IMG/VR virus record: IMGVR_UViG_3300042914_002633
Coordinates: 1-46,313 of that record
DNA from: a virus
DNA length: 46,313 nt
Strand: one strand, 5' to 3'
Part shown: in pieces, positions 1-7,767 of the stretch
Layout: each line of letters opens with the position of its first letter
Position numbering within the stretch: the stretch's first letter is position 1
The notes under the pieces: model-generated
Told to the model about the DNA's origin: nothing
The model's database searches: none
Seen by the model: only the letters and a program-made list of their open reading frames with translations
Made by a program: the position numbers and the translations under genes

Positions 1-384
1 ATTATTGAGATTAGCACCTCTTATTTTATAATATGTTTCTATATTAGGCGAATCGATAGAAATACTCAAATGTTTTAATGATGAATTGACTAACTTTATC
101 ATTTTTTCATCGGATAGATTTACTAAATTCGTATTGGTAGATGACCAAGTATTATTATTTAATACTTCTAAAGCTTTCCAAAACGATGGACTTAACGTAG
201 GTTCTCCGACTCCGTGTAATTGTATATATTTAGCATTATGTATATAAGGTTTTAATTGTTCCAATATTTTTTCAGATAAATGAACTTTATCTCTACCAAA
301 ATTCTCAGCTGATTGAGTACACATTACACATTTTAAATTGCATATTGATGTAGTTTCTATATTGAGGGATTTTGGATAATTCAT
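1..384 (-). CDS. Radical SAM enzyme, N-terminal part (cut by window edge)
   Basis: The frame opens with ATG at 384 and runs off the left edge with no stop, giving 128 residues. Residues 15-22 read CNLKCVMC, the CxxxCxxC motif that binds the radical SAM [4Fe-4S] cluster. A GVGEPTLSP segment near residues 55-63 fits the glycine/glutamate SAM-binding strand (GGEP-like), and SISIDSPN near 108-115 fits a later barrel strand. This is the start of a radical SAM TIM barrel; whether a SPASM or twitch domain follows cannot be seen. The start lies 5 bp after the stop of the upstream gene, so it belongs to the operon with the GT4 glycosyltransferase. The substrate is unknown; sugar, peptide or nucleotide modification are all possible. 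Family call is secure, specific role is not. Confidence 0.88.
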   Translation of the reverse strand, partial: MNYPKSLNIETTSICNLKCVMCTQSAENFGRDKVHLSEKILEQLKPYIHNAKYIQLHGVGEPTLSPSFWKALEVLNNNTWSSTNTNLVNLSDEKMIKLVNSSLKHLSISIDSPNIETYYKIRGANLNN

Positions 385-389
385 AAATT

Positions 390-752
390 TCAAAAAATAA
401 TATCGTTATCTATGGATATTGACAATATCTTAACTCCGAGAGTTCGATTGTCGCCTCCGACTGTATATGGATTTTTCAAATTAATTTCAAATTCTGATTT
501 CCCAGAAGTTTTAATTTTTACTACATTCAAACAATCTGTTTTTAACTCCATTTCATTATTATCATAATACAAAATATTATCCACTTCGGATGTAACTGTT
601 AATGTAACATAATCGATGTTATTTACTATCCCGCCAAAAATGGTAGAAGACCAAATCCATTTTGTAGATTTGTTACTTTCTAAAGAATAAATTCCATGGG
701 TAAATTGTATTTGTTTTTTACTATCGTCTAGTTGATTATAATTGATTTTCAT
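390..752 (-). CDS. Small beta-sandwich protein, glycosyltransferase-associated
   Basis: A 120-residue protein with no signal peptide or membrane segment, predicted to be almost all beta strand. It has a GIYSLES...WIWSS segment near residues 20-36 and a TLGVKILSISID segment near 104-115. From memory this resembles the small beta-sandwich modules attached to bacterial glycosyltransferases and methyltransferases (a conserved W plus an RxLGhxhxxI strand), here as a free-standing protein. It overlaps the upstream GT4 gene by 17 nt and is followed 5 bp later by the radical SAM gene, so translation is probably coupled. It may be an accessory subunit or carbohydrate-binding module. The similarity is pattern-based and unverified. 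Confidence 0.55.
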   Translation of the reverse strand: MKINYNQLDDSKKQIQFTHGIYSLESNKSTKWIWSSTIFGGIVNNIDYVTLTVTSEVDNILYYDNNEMELKTDCLNVVKIKTSGKSEFEINLKNPYTVGGDNRTLGVKILSISIDNDIIF

Positions 753-1836
753 AACAGTTTCTCATCAGTTCATAGGCGTGGTCTAATTCTGGATATGACC
801 ACTCTTGATCTACAGAATAATTAGTACTAAACGACTCCATCCCACTTACTTTATCTATTTTATATTTTACTAATCCATCATAGTCCAAACCAAGATAATC
901 CACTTGTCCACCATACCCAGTTGTAACCACTTTTTTACCATAGTTGAACGCGTCAAATATAGTTAATCCAAATCCCTCTCCCTTGTTTAAACTAACATAA
1001 CAATCTCCAAAACTATGTAACCCTAATATATCTCTGTTACTTAGATTATCTAGTATAATATGAATAGATGTGCCTAACTTATTAGTCAATTTATTAATGG
1101 TATCAACACAATATTGTCTATTAGTAGGATGATAGTCTCTATAATGAATCTTAAGCAGAAGTTGGGTATCTGGATAATTATCATTAAATTTATCAAATAC
1201 TGTTACTAAATCTTCTATACCCTTTCTAAAATTCAATTCACCTATATTATAAAATGTATATTTGTTTTTTGGTACTACATTTCTAGTATGATCATATATG
1301 GTTATACTGTCTTTATCGATTAAATTTTGACGATGCCATATATGAGGTACAACTTTTATAATAGATTTTACCCCGGAATTTATAAAACATTCTTTGTTAA
1401 ATACCGATGGTACCCAAACTTCCGGTACAAGATTAATACAATCTACCCACTTTGCTGGTAGCTTATTTGTTTCCCATGTGCAATATCCAACTACATTTTT
1501 AACGTTATGTTTATGAGTTAATATCAACTCATTCCAAATGTCCGGAGTGCTATGTAAAATCAATGTGTCATATTCTTTATATGAAACGCCTACACGACTT
1601 TCTGCTAAAGCATCTACATAATAATTCTTATCATTGTTACTATTATCAAATAATAATGGCATCCAACTAACAGACACATTGCGTAAAACATAGTCTGCCA
1701 AATAGCCTTTAGCGGCACTAGCATAACCGCTAGTGCCGCTTTGACCAATATATTTAATATTACCTACGTCGTTTATTTCGACGGATGAAAGAATAACTGG
1801 TTTACTACTAACTATTCGTGATACTTTCTTTATCAT
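736..1836 (-). CDS. GT4-type glycosyltransferase (GT-B fold)
   Basis: A 366-residue cytosolic protein. The C-terminal Rossmann half begins near residue 193 with YNIGELNFRKGIEDL, the typical segment before the donor site. Residues 285-296 (KGEGFGLTIFDA) are the retaining GT-B E-x7-E motif, with Asp295 in place of the second Glu. TTGYGGQVDYL near 305-315 completes the nucleotide-sugar pocket. It probably transfers a sugar from an NDP-sugar; donor and acceptor are unknown. The start overlaps the clamp-loader stop as ATGA, so it is translationally coupled to a replication operon, which is an unusual partner. A 12-bp perfect hairpin lies near its 5' end (1711-1740). Confidence 0.85.
   Translation of the reverse strand: MIKKVSRIVSSKPVILSSVEINDVGNIKYIGQSGTSGYASAAKGYLADYVLRNVSVSWMPLLFDNSNNDKNYYVDALAESRVGVSYKEYDTLILHSTPDIWNELILTHKHNVKNVVGYCTWETNKLPAKWVDCINLVPEVWVPSVFNKECFINSGVKSIIKVVPHIWHRQNLIDKDSITIYDHTRNVVPKNKYTFYNIGELNFRKGIEDLVTVFDKFNDNYPDTQLLLKIHYRDYHPTNRQYCVDTINKLTNKLGTSIHIILDNLSNRDILGLHSFGDCYVSLNKGEGFGLTIFDAFNYGKKVVTTGYGGQVDYLGLDYDGLVKYKIDKVSGMESFSTNYSVDQEWSYPELDHAYELMRNCYENQL
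1711..1740 (-). repeat. 12-bp perfect inverted repeat inside GT4 gene
   Basis: AGCGGCACTAGC and its exact reverse complement are separated by a 6-nt loop. It falls about 95 nt inside the glycosyltransferase gene (codons near 33-42) and is GC-rich against an AT-rich background. There is no T-run on either side, so it is not a standard terminator. It may form an mRNA hairpin affecting translation or decay. Confidence 0.6.
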
Positions 1837-2789
1837 TTACCGATTGTTTTTATCAACTTAGCAATACAAGCCATAAACGTAATCTCTTTATCTACAACCA
1901 TTGCACTCTGATACATATATTCGGCAACTTCAATAATCACAGTTACTTCTTTACCCGGAGCAAAATCACTAGCCTTAGTATACAATTCACTATATAATTC
2001 ATCGAATGTTTTTGTTCCAGCATCTGCTACCAGCTGTCTGATCTCATTAAATGCTTTTGAATTTGTTTTACTGCCATTCAAAATAGAAATCAAACTAGAT
2101 TTCAAGTCAACACTTGCATTCTGCGTCTTAACTAGTTTAAGACTCCCACTTGTACTACTCTGTTGTAGATAATTGATTACTTTACGAATGTCAGGATAGA
2201 AATTATCCAATACAATCTTCAAGTCTGATAGTTCATACTTAATTGCTTCTTTATCAAGAATGTTGCGTACATAAACAGCTACATCTTTCTTTGTAGGAGG
2301 TTCGATCTCAAATACTTGACAACGACTAATCAATGGTTTAATGATCTTTTCCACATAGTTACATGTTAAAATGAATCGTGTAGATTGACTATATGTCTCC
2401 ATTAGATTACGAAGAGCCGCTTGAGCCTCAGTAGTGAAGAAATCAGCTTCGTCCAGAATAACAATCTTTAATGCTTGAAATCCGGTAGATCCAGCAAATC
2501 CTTTGATTTTAGTACGTACCATTTCAATGCCGTTAGTATCACTAGCATTGATGTAAATCACATCTGATGGAATATTCTTAGTTAAAATCTTAGCAAGAGT
2601 AGTCTTACCAGTACCAGCTCCGCCATGAAACAACAAATGAGGAATATCATTTCTTTTGATAAAGTCATTCAAAATATCTTTCAAATGACTGTCACAAATA
2701 TAACCATCTACATTATTTGGACGATACTTTTCAGCCCAAAGAGTATGAGATGACGACTGTGTTTCTGTTTCTTCTGAAAAGAAGCTCAT
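1833..2789 (-). CDS. 44: Sliding-clamp loader large subunit (gp44/RFC-small like)
   Basis: A 318-residue AAA+ ATPase. Visible motifs: RFC box LWAEKYRP near residues 17-24, Walker A GGAGTGKT near 56-63, Walker B with ILDEAD near 110-115, sensor 1 LTCNYVEKI near 140-148, and the SRC motif with the arginine finger near 154-156. The C-terminal helical collar follows from about 230. In T4, gp44 (four copies) with gp62 opens the gp45 clamp around primer-template DNA. The gene starts 6 bp after the clamp stop; its partner gp62 is encoded far away at 26105-26578. Length matches T4 gp44 (319). Confidence 0.95.
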   Translation of the reverse strand: MSFFSEETETQSSSHTLWAEKYRPNNVDGYICDSHLKDILNDFIKRNDIPHLLFHGGAGTGKTTLAKILTKNIPSDVIYINASDTNGIEMVRTKIKGFAGSTGFQALKIVILDEADFFTTEAQAALRNLMETYSQSTRFILTCNYVEKIIKPLISRCQVFEIEPPTKKDVAVYVRNILDKEAIKYELSDLKIVLDNFYPDIRKVINYLQQSSTSGSLKLVKTQNASVDLKSSLISILNGSKTNSKAFNEIRQLVADAGTKTFDELYSELYTKASDFAPGKEVTVIIEVAEYMYQSAMVVDKEITFMACIAKLIKTIGK

Positions 2790-2795
2790 ATAATA

Positions 2796-3533
2796 TTAGT
2801 CAACGTTCTTGATTTCAACCAAGTAATAGCTACTGTTAAATAGATCGTTATTAAACTCAACGTGTGCAATACCAGCATCACTGATCTTTAGTACAGCATT
2901 TTCACAATCACTATTGCTAGTCAGAATCTCTTTTAGATACTTGGCACTGAAATGAATAGTCTTGGCAAGAGTATCTTTACCTTCAGTTGGCTTAAAATCA
3001 ATACTAATACGATTACTATTCACACTGCTAAAACCAATAACCAACTTAAGTTTATCTTTCTTATCTTTTGTAAAAGTCAAAGTATCTACATCACTCAAAG
3101 CATTCTTAGCTTTTACAAAAGTACCAACGAATTCTTTGGTAAGAGGAATTTCCAGATTGAACGGAGGCAACTTCTTGAGTTCTGGTACTTTAGGAATAAC
3201 ACTAAGATCTGCGGTAACGTACTGTACATCAGTACTTTCTCCGGTTAACGATAGTGATACAATCTTATCTTCACGGGTATTAAATGAGATATTTACTTCA
3301 TCATTCAAAACACTAAGAAGTTTCTTTAGTTTAGCTGTATCATTGATACCAATCTCAGCATCATTCAAACCAGCACTGTCTTTAATAGACACGAATGAAA
3401 GTACGTTCTTATCATCACTGATAGAAGCGGTTTTGATTTGTTTATTTGCACTATCAACGACCCACTTTACACTTTCAATGGTTCCGTTGAGTGAATACTT
3501 GTCGATAAATGTATTAATTGTTTGTTTCTTCAT
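2796..3533 (-). CDS. 45: Sliding clamp / DNA polymerase processivity factor (gp45-like)
   Basis: A 245-residue protein, close to T4 gp45 (228). No short motif identifies clamps; the call rests on size, alternating beta-strand pattern (for example SFVSIKDSAGLNDAEIGI near residues 46-63, a clamp-like strand-turn-strand), and position between polymerase and clamp loader. As a trimeric ring it would tether polymerase and, in T4, late transcription factors. It has its own strong promoter (TTGACA-17-TAAGAT) in the 39-bp gap after the 135-residue gene, with a predicted leader of about 2 nt and no Shine-Dalgarno sequence. Long open frames on the opposite strand are compositional shadows. Confidence 0.88.
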   Translation of the reverse strand: MKKQTINTFIDKYSLNGTIESVKWVVDSANKQIKTASISDDKNVLSFVSIKDSAGLNDAEIGINDTAKLKKLLSVLNDEVNISFNTREDKIVSLSLTGESTDVQYVTADLSVIPKVPELKKLPPFNLEIPLTKEFVGTFVKAKNALSDVDTLTFTKDKKDKLKLVIGFSSVNSNRISIDFKPTEGKDTLAKTIHFSAKYLKEILTSNSDCENAVLKISDAGIAHVEFNNDLFNSSYYLVEIKNVD

Positions 3534-3541
3534 ACTCTACA

Positions 3542-3570
3542 ATCTTATTCTAAGTTTAATGTTTTGTCAA
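3542..3570 (-). promoter_or_regulatory. Sigma70-like promoter of the sliding clamp gene
   Basis: The -35 box TTGACA lies at 3570-3565 and the -10 box TAAGAT at 3547-3542, with a 17-bp spacer. The predicted transcription start is near 3535, only about 2 nt before the clamp ATG at 3533. Confidence 0.7.
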
Positions 3571-3572
3571 TT

Positions 3573-3980
3573 TTAAAATGTGAAATCGAAAAATTCTTCA
3601 GAAGCTTTGCACAAATCTTCTACGGAACTCAAGCATTTAATGCCGTTTACATACAAATCGTCTGGGGATACATAAAAGTAACCAATTTTATAATCAGCAT
3701 ATGCAACAGTTCTCATTTGATAATATACCTTCACATTGCTACTGTCATTTGTTCTAAACTCAATATAATAGATTTTAGGATCACTTAACCTATATAACTG
3801 ATTCTTTGGAACAAACAATTTATCACACAATATTTGATTTGGCGCAAATTCTACATATGGACCACGTTGTCCAATAACTACACGTTCATATTTACGAGCA
3901 ATAACTGTATCATAACTTGTTTTTAACTCTAATGACGATCCCTCTTCGGATATTTTTAATAAATCTTTATACTTCTTCAT
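3573..3980 (-). CDS. Unknown protein between polymerase and clamp, polymerase-like C-terminal tail
   Basis: A 135-residue protein that I do not recognise. I chose the ATG at 3980 because it lies 7 bp after the polymerase stop; an upstream in-frame start at 4028 would overlap the polymerase gene. Residues about 25-46 (ARKYERVVIGQRGPYVEF and on) look like a beta-hairpin with a conserved-looking GxRGPYhEF turn. It ends in EEFFDFTF, closely similar to the polymerase C-terminus LEEFFSF; T4-type polymerases and late transcription factors bind the clamp by such hydrophobic C-terminal tails. Position and tail suggest a clamp-associated factor, but this is inference. It does not resemble RegA, which sits beside gene 43 in T4. 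Confidence 0.75.
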   Translation of the reverse strand: MKKYKDLLKISEEGSSLELKTSYDTVIARKYERVVIGQRGPYVEFAPNQILCDKLFVPKNQLYRLSDPKIYYIEFRTNDSSNVKVYYQMRTVAYADYKIGYFYVSPDDLYVNGIKCLSSVEDLCKASEEFFDFTF

Positions 3981-3987
3981 AACAATT

Positions 3988-6639
3988 TTAAAAACTAAAA
4001 AACTCTTCCAATTTAACATCTGTCTCATTTGGATAACTCCAATTCAACACATTATAAAAGTCTAACAACTTACCTCTGAGTTCTTGTTCATACATAGCAT
4101 TTCTATCTACATATTGTTCAATAAACTCCATAATACGATCAGGATCAGTACCATCCGCTTTCATAGCAATACCCTCAATACCATATTGATTTTGTTTTAG
4201 ATATACCCACTTGATCTTTTGACCGTGGAAGATCTCTGGTACTTCTTTGTCCAACTTCCAAGTCTTCAACAAATCATTATAAGCCAAAGCAGCCTTAGCT
4301 TGCGCTGGAGTACCATCTATAAACTGAAATGGATGTCTAGTCTTTGGATTATAATCATTATCTCCATTTTGACTTTTAAATTTTACACTAGTATTCTTTG
4401 CAATCTCAATAACTGGATAAGTAGACATCTTATCCTTAAATTCAAGAATACTAGCATCGATTTGATCTTTTGGAAGTTTACGCAACATATCATCCAAGAA
4501 CTTTTGCATAAACTTACGAAATCGAATTGGAAAGCTAGTACGAACTACGTCAATACCCTTTACTTCCATTTCATCACACTCAATACCAGCTTTGTTGATA
4601 ATAAACTGAGCATAACGTTTCTTAGCCAACCAAAAACTAGTCTTAGCAATAACTTCTTGTTTTGCATCAAATCGATGTTTTTCAATGTTGAAGTAACGTT
4701 TTGCCATTACATCATAAAACTTATTAACAAATGATTGTACATCACCGGTTACTTTTAGAATAGCTTCTGTCATTGCTTTTTCATCGTTTAGATCGATATC
4801 AGGCATATTCTTTTTGATGATAGGTAAAGCACTAGCAAAACAACTATCTGTGTCTGTATAAATAACCCAATCTCCTTCTTTCTCATTCAATGAACGTTTG
4901 AAACATTCATTAATAGCTTTACCAGTAGATTTGATAATATCTTGACCTGTTATGGTAACAGCACTCGCGTTATCCTTGTCATAAAATCTAAAGATCGGTA
5001 GACCCAATACACCATAGATTGAATTAAGTAATACTTTTTGTACTTTTTGACGACCATCATAAAATTCATATTTTTCCCATTCTTTTAAATCTGCATGCTT
5101 TTTAGCAAGTTTACGAAGATCTTTACGTTCATCGAACCACTTTACTAGAATTTCTGGAATAACCCCAGTCTTGTCTTTCTTACACATTACACCATTACTA
5201 GCCACACTCAAATTGCTTTGGGTAACCAATTGTTTAAATTCATCATTGGTATAAACTGTAGATCCAACGTGATACTTACCAATTTTGTCTTGAGCAAACA
5301 ATCTAGCATTAAATGCGTACAATCGTTGTTCAAGATATTGAGCAAATGGAGTCTTCTTTTGAGCACCATCACTTAGATTCTCATAATCCTCACGAATTTC
5401 TTTGGTACGATCTTCAACATAAGAATCATCATATTCGATCTTATTAATTACCGCTACTTTAGTTTCAGGTGATAAGTTAAGACTGATGATGATATTCGGA
5501 TACATTGATGTAAGATCCAAGTCAAAGACCCAATCATAACGACCGGGAGTAGGAGCTTTAACATAAGCACCTTCAAAACCTTGTTCATTATCTTCCATTT
5601 GAGTTTCATATTCATCGCGACCATCCAATGATTTATTTTTAGCGACTTGTCCTTTGCGACGTAGATACATAAGAATAGCACCTTCAATGAAACGAGAACT
5701 CATTTCATACCATTCATATGGAACGTGACCCTTGTGACAAATAGCCCTTGCCAATTCAATAAACTGTAACTTCTTTTCTAGTGCTACAATGATTTGTACG
5801 TCGTTCAAGTTATATTCAATATACTTGTTGATATCAGCTTTGTACAAATCATCCAAACTGCCTTTATAGGCAATCTTCTCCATACCCACGATCTTTTTAC
5901 CAATAGCTCCAAGAGCATAACTAGCTTCTTGTTTGATATTAAGCTTCTTGTAAAGAGTCATATAATCCAAATGAGTTACCCCAGCTACAATAACTTTTTT
6001 ATTCCAGTCATTGATATAAGCAACTTGAATTGGACTCAAACGTTTTGCATTGTTTGGACCAATAATATTTTTCATACGACGAAACAGATATGGCATATCG
6101 AAGTTATCACTATTCCAACCAGTACTAATAGTAGGTTGAATTTCTTCCCATTTGGTAAGAAAGTGCATCAATAGACTGTCTTCATCTGTAAAACTACGTA
6201 CTTCTACATTTTCTTTAACGAAGTCCTGTAGCTTTTGTTCTTTGTCCAAAATGAAAGCTGTATATTTAGATGTACAGCTATCATAAATAGCAATAGCTGT
6301 AATTTCTTTATCAGCTTCTTCTACGTTTGGAAAGCCACCTTCGGTACTAACCTCAATGTCAAGATATACAACACGATGTCCTTCAGATGGTTCGTCACTA
6401 TCCTCATAAGCATCAATCAAAATACGAGTTTCTGCTGGAACATCGCTTTCAAATAGACTTGGGTCTTTTGGACTAAATTTGTAGACTTTTTCTAATTCGT
6501 CTCCATAAATACTACGATACATTCCACCTTCACGCTTTCGATAAGCATATGGACGATACGGAACCGTTACATATCCTTTTTTATCATCCCACAAGTGAAT
6601 AATGTTATCTTTCTTTGAAACAAATATATTTTGATACAT
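3988..6639 (-). CDS. 43: Replicative DNA polymerase, family B (gp43-like)
   Basis: An 883-residue polymerase with an intact proofreading exonuclease: ExoI YLDIEVS (Asp94, Glu96), ExoII GWNSDNFDMPYLF near 174-186, ExoIII YIEYNLNDV near 273-281. Polymerase motif A is DLDLTSMYPN near 373-382, motif B KVLLNSIYGVLG near 535-546, and motif C YTDTDS near 594-599, so both catalytic aspartates are present. The C-terminus LEEFFSF is a hydrophobic tail of the kind that binds the sliding clamp. Length is close to T4 gp43 (898). No intein or split is seen, unlike some T4-like phages where gene 43 is divided. It lies just after a 75-residue ORF and upstream of the clamp genes. Confidence 0.98.
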   Translation of the reverse strand: MYQNIFVSKKDNIIHLWDDKKGYVTVPYRPYAYRKREGGMYRSIYGDELEKVYKFSPKDPSLFESDVPAETRILIDAYEDSDEPSEGHRVVYLDIEVSTEGGFPNVEEADKEITAIAIYDSCTSKYTAFILDKEQKLQDFVKENVEVRSFTDEDSLLMHFLTKWEEIQPTISTGWNSDNFDMPYLFRRMKNIIGPNNAKRLSPIQVAYINDWNKKVIVAGVTHLDYMTLYKKLNIKQEASYALGAIGKKIVGMEKIAYKGSLDDLYKADINKYIEYNLNDVQIIVALEKKLQFIELARAICHKGHVPYEWYEMSSRFIEGAILMYLRRKGQVAKNKSLDGRDEYETQMEDNEQGFEGAYVKAPTPGRYDWVFDLDLTSMYPNIIISLNLSPETKVAVINKIEYDDSYVEDRTKEIREDYENLSDGAQKKTPFAQYLEQRLYAFNARLFAQDKIGKYHVGSTVYTNDEFKQLVTQSNLSVASNGVMCKKDKTGVIPEILVKWFDERKDLRKLAKKHADLKEWEKYEFYDGRQKVQKVLLNSIYGVLGLPIFRFYDKDNASAVTITGQDIIKSTGKAINECFKRSLNEKEGDWVIYTDTDSCFASALPIIKKNMPDIDLNDEKAMTEAILKVTGDVQSFVNKFYDVMAKRYFNIEKHRFDAKQEVIAKTSFWLAKKRYAQFIINKAGIECDEMEVKGIDVVRTSFPIRFRKFMQKFLDDMLRKLPKDQIDASILEFKDKMSTYPVIEIAKNTSVKFKSQNGDNDYNPKTRHPFQFIDGTPAQAKAALAYNDLLKTWKLDKEVPEIFHGQKIKWVYLKQNQYGIEGIAMKADGTDPDRIMEFIEQYVDRNAMYEQELRGKLLDFYNVLNWSYPNETDVKLEEFFSF

Positions 6640-6646
6640 ACAACCA

Positions 6647-6874
6647 CTATACCTTCAATTTAGCAACAAGTCCAGTGAAAACTGCGTGATGTTCTTCTTT
6701 TACGTGTTGAGCGCATTGTAATATTCTATCCATCAATTTTTTATGTTTAATAGCAACAAATAAACACGGTTCAAGTTCTTCGCCTGATAATACAGGTGGA
6801 GTAATTTTATTAATACAAAACCACAACATTGCTAATTCGTCTTCTGTGAGAGACTGTAAATGATCTAATTTCAT
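6647..6874 (-). CDS. Small hypothetical protein
   Basis: A 75-residue protein, likely all-helical and cytosolic, with LTEDELAMLWFCINKI near residues 9-24. I recognise no family. It overlaps the upstream glycosyltransferase by ATGA (6871-6874) and ends 7 bp before the polymerase start, so it is an operon member rather than noise. A role in controlling polymerase expression is possible but nothing in the sequence shows it. Confidence 0.65.
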   Translation of the reverse strand: MKLDHLQSLTEDELAMLWFCINKITPPVLSGEELEPCLFVAIKHKKLMDRILQCAQHVKEEHHAVFTGLVAKLKV

Positions 6875-7767
6875 TGATTAATTTTATTTAAAATATAATT
6901 TACTCTAGCTATTGGTGTATGATATGTTGACACTTTCTCAAAACATTTAAGTGTCATATCTTTAATTTTTTGTTTATCGGATATATACTTCAAAAGCACA
7001 TCATATAAATTTGATGTCGAATTATACTCTAATATATCGGTTCCATCAATAAATGAATTAGGATATTCAATTGTCCATTTTTGAATACATGGCAAAGAAT
7101 AATTGGCAGCAATTTGCCATAGTCTAGCATTACATTGTCCCCCTCCATATGAGTCTAATACAAGCCAACTATCAGATATACTTTTATAATAATCGTTTTG
7201 ATAATTAGTGACAACGTTATATCCGTGTTTTTTAAATTGATTGGCTATATACGTACATCCAGGTCTTAAACCAGTACTATGATTGGCTCCCCAAGTACAC
7301 AGTAGATCTATTTTTTTATCGTCATTGAATTTATTTGTTTTAAAATAGTCAGAAACTGATGCAAATGGAAGTGGAATTATTCCTACGTCTTTATCAGTCG
7401 ATGTACATTCACGTTTAAAATACCACTTACATTTTAATAACATCGATGGATTTAACCACGGATCATTTCCTTTATGTCCAGTATAAGTTAATTCACTACC
7501 ATCTATATAAACAGTTCTATCTTTTCTATTTATCAAGTCCAATAAATAATATTTGGGAGGATTGTTAGTATTAACTTTACCCCATAATACGAATATATAA
7601 TCAGCATCTTTAGCGTGATGTACTATTTCAGCATCAGAATAGGAAACATCTACACCGTTTCCAATATCAGAACAATACAACTCATGATTTGCTAATTTTA
7701 AACCCTCTATAATTGAAGATGCCAAATAATCATGCTTCAAATTTGGCGTGATACATACTAATTTCAT
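6871..7767 (-). CDS. CgeB-like glycosyltransferase (GT-B)
   Basis: A 298-residue cytosolic protein. The N-terminal half has an alternating Rossmann pattern (KLVCITPNLKHDYLASSII). The C-terminal half has SYGGGQCNARLWQIAANY near 210-227, then PCIQKW, and DGTDILEY near 244-251, matching the donor-binding region of CgeB/GT4-like transferases in which a residue list marks the nucleotide-sugar site. It overlaps both neighbours by ATGA, tying it between an exported protein and the polymerase gene. Donor and acceptor are unknown. It is one of two glycosyltransferases lying outside the large plus-strand cluster. Confidence 0.72.
   Translation of the reverse strand: MKLVCITPNLKHDYLASSIIEGLKLANHELYCSDIGNGVDVSYSDAEIVHHAKDADYIFVLWGKVNTNNPPKYYLLDLINRKDRTVYIDGSELTYTGHKGNDPWLNPSMLLKCKWYFKRECTSTDKDVGIIPLPFASVSDYFKTNKFNDDKKIDLLCTWGANHSTGLRPGCTYIANQFKKHGYNVVTNYQNDYYKSISDSWLVLDSYGGGQCNARLWQIAANYSLPCIQKWTIEYPNSFIDGTDILEYNSTSNLYDVLLKYISDKQKIKDMTLKCFEKVSTYHTPIARVNYILNKINQ

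Noticed and set aside
2789-2808. TTGACT upstream of the clamp-loader gene
   Set aside because: A -10 box at 16-18 bp would lie inside the gene, and the gene is 6 bp from the clamp stop, so it is an operon member.
2962-3576. A 204-residue open frame on the plus strand over the sliding clamp gene
   Set aside because: It is antisense to a recognised clamp gene, composed of Ser/Leu runs typical of reversed coding sequence, and lacks neighbours or a start signal.
4219-4734. A 171-residue plus-strand open frame within the polymerase gene
   Set aside because: It is a shadow of the family B polymerase with no conserved motifs.
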